From contig JACVRU010000072.1 in NCBI GenBank assembly GCA_014534295.1, forward strand, positions 1-9,522: a stretch of 9,522 bases of DNA. The letters are read 5' to 3'. The translations under genes and the position numbers were made by a program. The notes under the pieces were generated by a model. That model worked only from the letters and a program-made list of their open reading frames with translations. It had not been told where the DNA came from and made no database searches. Position 1 is the first letter of the stretch. The number at the start of each line of letters is the position of its first letter. Of this stretch, positions 5,798 through 9,522 are shown piece by piece. Origin of the DNA: Thermoleophilia bacterium (lineage in GTDB: Bacteria; Actinomycetota; Thermoleophilia; Gaiellales; Gaiellaceae).

Positions 5798-6687
5798 CCC
5801 CGCGCTACGCCGCCCCGCGGCAGACGAAGCTGACCATCCCCGAGCTGGCCGAGCTGAAGCACAGCGGCCGGAGGATCGTCATGGTGACGGCCTACGACGC
5901 CCCCGGCGGGCGGCTCGCCGACGCAGCGGGGGTCGACGTCGTCCTCGTCGGCGACTCCGCCGCGATGACCGTCCTCGGCCACGAGTCGACGGTGCCGGCG
6001 ACGATGGAGGAGCTGATCGTGCTCACCCGGGCGGTGACCCGGGGCGCGACGCGGCCGCTCGTCGTGGCCGACCTGCCGTTCGGCTCCTTCCAGGTCTCCG
6101 ACGAGTCCGCGCTCGAGAACGCGATCCGATTCGTCAAGGAGGCGGAAGCGGACGCGGTCAAGCTCGAGGGCGCGGGGCGCTCGCTGTCCCGCGTGGCGGC
6201 GATCGTCGGCGCGGGCATCTCGGTGATGGGACACATCGGCCTCACCCCGCAGTCCGCGACGGCGCTCGGCGGCTTCAAGGCCCAGGGGCGTACCGCCGAG
6301 AAGGCCCTGCAGCTGCTCGCCGACGCGCGGGCGCTCGAGGCGGCCGGCTGCTTCTCGCTCGTGCTCGAGGCCGTGCCCGCCCCGGTCGCCGCCCGGATGA
6401 CGCGGGAGCTCTCGATCCCGACGATCGGGATCGGCGCCGGAGCTGCTTGCGACGGGCAGGTGCTCGTCTGGCACGACCTGCTCGGCCTCTACGAGGGCCG
6501 GTCGCCACGGTTCGTCAAGCGCTACGCCGACCTCGCCGGCGAGATCCAGCGCGCGCTCGAGGCCTACGCCAAGGATGTGCGCGCCGGCTCGTTCCCGGAG
6601 GAGCAGCACACGTACTCGATCCCGGACGAGGAGCTGGCGCTCTTCGAGGCCGCGCTACAGGAGTCCGTGCACCCGCGCGAGGACTAG
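5794..6687 (+). CDS. panB: 3-methyl-2-oxobutanoate hydroxymethyltransferase
   Basis: PanB transfers a hydroxymethyl group from 5,10-methylene-tetrahydrofolate to alpha-ketoisovalerate, forming ketopantoate, the first committed step to pantothenate and coenzyme A. The 297-residue product is a full-length (beta/alpha)8 barrel. It has VLVGDSAAMTVLGHEST (about 50-66, with the Mg-binding aspartate of GDS), ADLPFGSF (92-99), KLEG (123-126) and GHIGLTPQ. The catalytic glutamate is in LVLEAVPA (Glu192), followed by TIGIGAGAACDGQVLVWHDLLG. The start ATG overlaps the panC stop (ATGA) and has a good AAGGAG. Its last 33 nt overlap the convergent Yip1-like gene. With the upstream DUF2520 protein and PanC it covers the route from ketoisovalerate to pantothenate except beta-alanine supply (panD is not in the window). 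Confidence 0.97.
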   Translation: MTPRYAAPRQTKLTIPELAELKHSGRRIVMVTAYDAPGGRLADAAGVDVVLVGDSAAMTVLGHESTVPATMEELIVLTRAVTRGATRPLVVADLPFGSFQVSDESALENAIRFVKEAEADAVKLEGAGRSLSRVAAIVGAGISVMGHIGLTPQSATALGGFKAQGRTAEKALQLLADARALEAAGCFSLVLEAVPAPVAARMTRELSIPTIGIGAGAACDGQVLVWHDLLGLYEGRSPRFVKRYADLAGEIQRALEAYAKDVRAGSFPEEQHTYSIPDEELALFEAALQESVHPRED

Positions 6688-7245
6688 CGCCGGGACCACG
6701 AGCGGGAGCGCCGCCGCGGCGAGCGTCCGCCGCCAGGACCACGCGTGCAACGTGCGCAGGCCGACGACGAGCAGCGCGGAGGCCCAGACGAGAACGAGCG
6801 CGCGGACGAGGTCGAGCCCGCCGCCCTCCTCCGCCGCGAGCGCCAGAGCCCAGATCGGGAGCGAGGCCGCGAGCGGCACGACCGAGTAGGCGAGCAGGTG
6901 GCGCGCGTGCCGGTAGCGCCACGTCGAGCCGACCGCCCAGCCGCCGGCGAAGACCAGCGCCCCGACGACGAAATAGAGCGTGAAGCCCTCGAGCGCACCG
7001 CCGAGGAACGCCCAGAGGGCGACCTCGACCTCGTCGAGCCCCTCGTCCTCGACGAGCGTCCCGGCGAAGGTGGTGGCGAGCACGCCCGCGATACCGGCCA
7101 GGACCACGATCGCGACCACCGGCTCCTGACGGGCCTGGGCCTCCTCGTGCGAGTCGTCCCGCAGCTCCTCGAAGACCGGGATCGGCCTGACGAGCACGAG
7201 CCCCGCGCGGGTCCACCAGAGCCGTTCGGACACGGCCACTACCAT
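6655..7245 (-). CDS. Yip1-family multispanning membrane protein
   Basis: This 196-residue membrane protein resembles bacterial Yip1-domain proteins, whose function is unknown. A short cytoplasmic segment with RPIPVFEELRDD (20-31), typical of the family start, precedes hydrophobic segments at about 42-60, 76-103, 117-138, 147-163 and 174-190. Acidic stretches (VEDEGLDEVEV; AEEGGGLD) lie in loops. The C-terminus overlaps the end of panB on the opposite strand by 33 nt. The ATG at 7245 is only 8 nt from the start of the divergent thioesterase, with no Shine-Dalgarno. GTG codons at 7239 and 7233 are alternatives, and leaderless translation is plausible. The assignment rests on overall pattern and the RPIPVFEEL motif, so it is moderate rather than certain. 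Confidence 0.82.
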   Translation of the reverse strand: MVVAVSERLWWTRAGLVLVRPIPVFEELRDDSHEEAQARQEPVVAIVVLAGIAGVLATTFAGTLVEDEGLDEVEVALWAFLGGALEGFTLYFVVGALVFAGGWAVGSTWRYRHARHLLAYSVVPLAASLPIWALALAAEEGGGLDLVRALVLVWASALLVVGLRTLHAWSWRRTLAAAALPLVVPALVLARVHGLL

Positions 7246-7249
7246 AGGA
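7246..7249 (+). promoter_or_regulatory. Weak ribosome binding site within an 8-nt divergent start gap
   Basis: AGGA sits 4 nt before the thioesterase GTG at 7254. An in-frame TAG at 7245-7247 rules out any earlier start for that gene, so the 8 nt between it and the divergent ATG at 7245 are real. Each gene's promoter must lie within the other's coding sequence. Confidence 0.45.
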
Positions 7250-7253
7250 CGCG

Positions 7254-7655
7254 GTGGACGACGGCCTCACGGGAAACGTCAACGCCACGGCTCCCTTCGG
7301 CGGCCTGCTGGGGATCGAGTGGCTCTCCGCAGGCCCCGACGAGGTGACCGCACGCCTCGCCTGGGACGAGAGCCGGTGCACCGTCGGGGGCGTCCTCCAC
7401 GGCGGGGCGCTGATGGGTCTCGCCGACTCCGCGGGCGGCCTGCTCGCCTTCCTGAACCTCCCGGAGGGAGCGACCGGCACGGCCACGATCGAGTCGAAGA
7501 CGAACTTCTTCGCGGCCGTCCGCGGCGGTCAGGTCCAGGCGACGGCGCGGCCGTTGCACAAGGGGAAGCGGACGATCGTCGTCGACACGGACCTCCGGGA
7601 CGACGAGGGCCGGCTCGTCGCGCGCGTCACCCAGACCCAGGCGGTGCTGAACTGA
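7254..7655 (+). CDS. PaaI-type hotdog-fold acyl-CoA thioesterase
   Basis: This is a 133-residue protein of the PaaI/YdiI-like 4HBT thioesterase group, which hydrolyses acyl- or aryl-CoA thioesters as hotdog-fold oligomers. The signature VGGVLHGGALMGLADSAGG spans about 44-62. It has the HGG turn at 49-51 and the helix-borne Asp58 in the usual position of the catalytic acid. The strands ATIESKTNFFAAV and GQVQATARPLHKGKRTIVVDTDL are typical of the family. GTG at 7254 is the first possible start, because a TAG lies in frame just upstream. The stop TGA overlaps the CTG proposed to start the next gene. The natural substrate cannot be read from the sequence. Confidence 0.93.
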   Translation: MDDGLTGNVNATAPFGGLLGIEWLSAGPDEVTARLAWDESRCTVGGVLHGGALMGLADSAGGLLAFLNLPEGATGTATIESKTNFFAAVRGGQVQATARPLHKGKRTIVVDTDLRDDEGRLVARVTQTQAVLN

Positions 7656-8005
7656 GCCTCGAGCAGGAGCTGCTCGCGCTCGAGGAGCGCTTCTGGGTCG
7701 CCGACGGGCGCACGGAGCTCCTGCGCGAGCGACTCGCCGGCGACGCGGTCTTCGTCTTCCCGGAGGGCGTCCTCGACGACGCCGCGATCATCGACTCGCT
7801 CGAGGAGGAGCCGCCCTGGACCGCGGTGCGGATCGAGGGCTGCGACCTCGTCCATCTGCGGGACTCCGCGGCGGTGCTCACCTACCGGGCCCAGGCATCG
7901 GGAGACGGGCGGAGCTCCTCGGTCTACGCGGCGAGTGTCTGGATCGAGGACGACGACGGCGTGTGGCGGCTCGCGTTCCACCAGGAGACCCCGATCCCGC
8001 CGTGA
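7652..8005 (+). CDS. NTF2-like (DUF4440/SnoaL-type) protein with apparent CTG start
   Basis: This 117-residue protein resembles the NTF2-like cone-fold proteins (DUF4440 group). It starts SLEQELLALEERFWVADG, followed by FVFPEGVLDDAAIIDSL, then strands VRIEGCDLVHL, AAVLTYRAQA and SSSVYAASVWIEDDDGVWRLAFHQETP. The VWRLAFHQ ending is characteristic. Members are small ligand-binding or catalytic domains with varied, often unknown roles. No ATG, GTG or TTG exists in frame near the conserved N-terminus. The best initiator is CTG at 7652, overlapping the thioesterase stop as CTGA, so termination-reinitiation coupling is likely. The stop overlaps the GTG of the ANTAR gene (GTGA). Identification of the fold is moderately firm; the CTG start is an inference from conservation. 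Confidence 0.8.
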   Translation: MSLEQELLALEERFWVADGRTELLRERLAGDAVFVFPEGVLDDAAIIDSLEEEPPWTAVRIEGCDLVHLRDSAAVLTYRAQASGDGRSSSVYAASVWIEDDDGVWRLAFHQETPIPP

Positions 8006-8484
8006 ACGGCGAGTGGATCGACATCGTCGCGGATTCGCGCGAGCAGGCCGACCGCCTGGCCGTGGCACTGCGGGAGGAGTTCGACGCCGAGATCGTCACC
8101 GACGGGGAGCACGTCGTCCGGGTCACTCCGGACAGCGAGACAACCGCCAAGCTCGTCAACCTCTTCCACTCGATCGGCACGTGGCTCGGCGGCTGTGGGC
8201 TCGCGTCCTGCGACGTCCGCTTCGGCGACCGCAGCCTGACCCTGCTCGCTCCGAGCGGCGACCAGCCCGGCGACCCGACCGAGTTCCTGCTGGAGCGGAC
8301 GCGTCAGCTGGAGACCGCGCTCACGTCCCGGATCGTCATCGAGCAGGCGAAGGGCGTGCTCGCCGAAAGACACGGCATCGGCGTCGACGAGGCGTTCGAG
8401 CGGCTCCGGCGCGCCTCCCGCGACGCCGGCCGCAAGATCCACGACGTCGCGGGAGAGGTCGTCGGACGGCCGGCTGTCAGCTGA
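8002..8484 (+). CDS. ANTAR-domain RNA-binding regulator, copy 1
   Basis: This 160-residue protein has a C-terminal ANTAR domain (about 98-155). It includes ERTRQLETALTSRIVIEQAKG and VLAERHGIGVDEAFERLRRASRD, the three-helix RNA-binding module that prevents transcription termination at paired-hairpin targets. The N-terminal about 90 residues (IDIVADSREQADRLAVAL, VVRVTP, LVNLFHSIGTWL, GLASCDV, LTLLAP) look like a small alpha/beta domain. I do not recognise it as a response-regulator receiver, GAF or PAS domain. The start GTG at 8002 overlaps the preceding stop (GTGA). It is coupled to the thioesterase and NTF2-like genes. A paralogue follows 103 nt downstream, with more than half of the residues identical by eye. 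The input signal and RNA targets are unknown. Confidence 0.9.
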   Translation: MNGEWIDIVADSREQADRLAVALREEFDAEIVTDGEHVVRVTPDSETTAKLVNLFHSIGTWLGGCGLASCDVRFGDRSLTLLAPSGDQPGDPTEFLLERTRQLETALTSRIVIEQAKGVLAERHGIGVDEAFERLRRASRDAGRKIHDVAGEVVGRPAVS

Positions 8485-8556
8485 TCCCGCGAATCTGTGC
8501 GACACTGACGGCACCAGCGATTCCGTATCCGTGCCCAGTCCCCGTCCGCTTGCCGA

Positions 8557-8576
8557 ATCGTTCCCTGGCGAACGAT
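8557..8576 (+). promoter_or_regulatory. 7-bp hairpin with six-base loop upstream of the ANTAR copy 2 ribosome site
   Basis: ATCGTTC and GAACGAT form a perfect 7-bp stem around the loop CCTGGC, two bases before GGAGG. ANTAR targets are known as paired stems with hexanucleotide loops bearing A at position 1 and G at position 4. This loop has the G at 4 but C at 1, so it is only a partial match. As DNA it is also a 20-bp inverted repeat that could serve as an operator. Confidence 0.5.
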
Positions 8577-8578
8577 CT

Positions 8579-8583
8579 GGAGG
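8579..8583 (+). promoter_or_regulatory. Ribosome binding site of ANTAR copy 2
   Basis: GGAGG lies 4 nt before ATG 8588. It selects this start over the upstream in-frame codon at 8531, which would add 19 residues with no counterpart in the paralogue. Confidence 0.7.
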
Positions 8584-8587
8584 CGAG

Positions 8588-9073
8588 ATGCACGACCAAT
8601 CGGCGCTCGGCATCAGCGCACCCACCCGCGAGCATGCCGACCGGCTCGCGAACGCACTCGACGAGGAGTTCCTCGTCGAAGTCGTGCCCGGCGGCAGCTA
8701 CACCGTGCGGGTCACTCCGATCGGCGGGGAAACCGAGAAGCTCGTCACGCTCTTCAATGCGATCGGCCGGTGGCTCAGCGAGGGCGGGCTCGCATCGTGT
8801 GACGTCAAGTACGGGCAGCGCGGCCTGACGATCCTCCCGGCGACCGCCGATAACCTGGGCGATCCGACCGCGTTCCTGATCGAGCGCGCGCGGCAGCTGG
8901 AGCACGCGCTCGCGTCTCGCGTCGTCATCGAGCAGGCGAAGGGACTGCTCGCCGAGCGGCACGGCCTCACCGTCGACGAAGCGTTCGAGCGGCTGCGCCA
9001 CAAGGCTCGTAGCTCACGGCGCCGCATCCACGAGCTCGCCGCGGAGGTCATCCGCGGGGAAGCGCACGTCTAG
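8588..9073 (+). CDS. ANTAR-domain RNA-binding regulator, copy 2
   Basis: This 161-residue tandem paralogue of the preceding ANTAR gene is collinear over its whole length. Shared segments include TREHADRLANALDEEF, VRVTP, LVTLFNAIGRWL, GLASCDV and LGDPTAFLIERARQLE. The ANTAR core SRVVIEQAKGLLAERHGLTV and DEAFERLRHKARSS spans about 99-156. The cysteine in GLASC (Cys71 here, Cys70 in copy 1) is conserved between copies. Copy 1 has an additional cysteine just before it. The C-terminus is more basic (RSSRRRIHE) than that of copy 1 (RDAGRKIHD). It has its own Shine-Dalgarno and a hairpin leader, so it may be expressed or controlled separately. The stop TAG (9071-9073) interlocks with the uvrA stop on the other strand through a CTAG palindrome. 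Confidence 0.91.
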   Translation: MHDQSALGISAPTREHADRLANALDEEFLVEVVPGGSYTVRVTPIGGETEKLVTLFNAIGRWLSEGGLASCDVKYGQRGLTILPATADNLGDPTAFLIERARQLEHALASRVVIEQAKGLLAERHGLTVDEAFERLRHKARSSRRRIHELAAEVIRGEAHV

Positions 9074-9522
9074 GCGGCGGCCGCCGCCGCCGGCAGCACC
9101 TCCCGGAGGAACCGCCCCGTGAAGGACTCCTCGACCTCGGCGACCTGCTCGGGCGTCCCCGCCGCGACGAGCTCCCCGCCGGCCTCGCCGCCTTCGGGGC
9201 CGAGGTCGACGACCCAGTCCGCCTGCTTGATCACGTCGAGGTTGTGCTCGATCACGAGCACCGTGTTCCCCGAGTCGACCAGGCGCTGGAGCACCTCGAG
9301 CAGCTTCTCGATGTCCGCGAAATGGAGGCCCGTGGTCGGCTCGTCGAGGATGTAGAGCGTCCGCCCCGTGGCCACCTTCGACAGCTCGGCGGCCAGCTTC
9401 ACACGCTGCGCCTCGCCGCCGGAGAGCGTCGTCGCCGGCTGCCCGAGCTTGATGTAGTCGAGCCCGACGTCGTGCAGCGTCTGGAGCCGCCGGCGGATCT
9501 TCGGGATCTTGGCGAAGAAGGA
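9070..9522 (-). CDS. uvrA: Excinuclease ABC subunit UvrA, C-terminal part
   Basis: UvrA is the damage-recognition ATPase of nucleotide excision repair. The last 150 codons are present; the 5' part lies beyond the right edge. Visible are IPKIRRRLQTLHDVGL, the second-domain ABC signature LSGGEAQRVKLAAEL, and Walker B with the DEPTTGLHF loop (YILDEPTTGLHFADI). NTVLVIEHNLDVIKQADW carries the switch histidine, followed by DLGPEGGEAGGELVA and GTPEQVAE. The protein ends in an alanine run after TGRFLREVLP, the family C-terminus. The reading frame continues open to the window edge, so internal GTG or ATG codons are not starts. It converges with ANTAR copy 2, sharing 3 nt of stop codons, and no separate terminator is visible between them. 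Confidence 0.98.
   Translation of the reverse strand, partial: SFFAKIPKIRRRLQTLHDVGLDYIKLGQPATTLSGGEAQRVKLAAELSKVATGRTLYILDEPTTGLHFADIEKLLEVLQRLVDSGNTVLVIEHNLDVIKQADWVVDLGPEGGEAGGELVAAGTPEQVAEVEESFTGRFLREVLPAAAAAA

Larger units (their letters stand above)
8485..8587 (+). promoter_or_regulatory. Intergenic leader between the two ANTAR genes
   Basis: This is the only sizeable plus-strand gap in the right half of the window. It holds a 5-bp inverted pair GGCAC (8510-8514) / GTGCC (8531-8535) with a 16-nt loop, then the stronger hairpin at 8557-8576. It ends in the Shine-Dalgarno GGAGG at 8579-8583. TTGCCG (8550-8555) and AACGAT (8571-8576) resemble weak -35/-10 boxes but with only 15 nt spacing. 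No run of T residues follows either hairpin, so a classical terminator is not supported. Confidence 0.5.

Noticed and set aside
8557..8576. LexA/SOS box next to repair genes
   Set aside because: The half-sites are GTTC then GAAC with 6 nt between, the reverse of the actinobacterial GAAC-N4-GTTC order, and they precede an ANTAR gene rather than uvrA or udg.
8557..8580. Rho-independent terminator after ANTAR copy 1
   Set aside because: The stem is good, but no T-run follows; it is followed directly by a ribosome binding site.
8531..8587. Upstream extension of ANTAR copy 2 to 8531
   Set aside because: A good Shine-Dalgarno sits before ATG 8588, the paralogue has no such extension, and the extension would run through the hairpin.

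Overview
This is a GC-rich window (60-base lines counted by hand are about 75 % G+C outside the intein). All genes have bacterial housekeeping or regulatory character, and GTG/TTG starts and 1-4 nt stop/start overlaps are common. The gene set suggests a deep-branching, high-GC actinobacterium of Thermoleophilia type (Gaiellales/Solirubrobacterales-like). That placement is inference from gene content and style, not from a marker gene.

Layout. Positions 1-3659 (minus strand) form one tightly packed operon, transcribed fmdB-like > family-4 uracil-DNA glycosylase (UDG) > tsaE > tsaB > rimI > tsaD (cut by the window edge). It combines base-excision repair with the tRNA t6A37 machinery. The UDG gene is interrupted by a 355-codon in-frame intein with an apparently intact LAGLIDADG endonuclease. 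The intein sits exactly at a predicted Fe-S-ligand cysteine. Positions 3670 to about 4310 (minus) hold a decayed, frameshifted cation:proton antiporter relic. Positions 4299-6687 (plus) form a coupled pantothenate cluster: a Rossmann/DUF2520 protein (possible ketopantoate reductase), panC (short form) and panB, joined by two ATGA overlaps. A Yip1-like membrane protein (minus, 6655-7245) converges on panB with a 33-nt coding overlap. It also diverges from the next operon with only 8 nt between the start codons.

Positions 7254-8484 (plus) carry a PaaI-type thioesterase, an NTF2-like protein whose best start is CTG, and an ANTAR-domain protein, all translationally coupled. After 103 nt comes a second ANTAR protein that is a tandem paralogue of the first. 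A 7-bp hairpin with a six-base loop lies immediately upstream of its Shine-Dalgarno sequence. The uvrA 3' end (minus, 9070-9522) closes the window, and its stop codon shares a CTAG palindrome with the stop of the second ANTAR gene.

Most striking points: (1) the UDG intein, whose splicing would be needed to restore the predicted Fe-S cysteine set; (2) the tandem ANTAR proteins with an unrecognised, conserved-cysteine N-terminal domain and a nearby hairpin that could be a self-target. No tRNA, rRNA, CRISPR or insertion sequence was seen.
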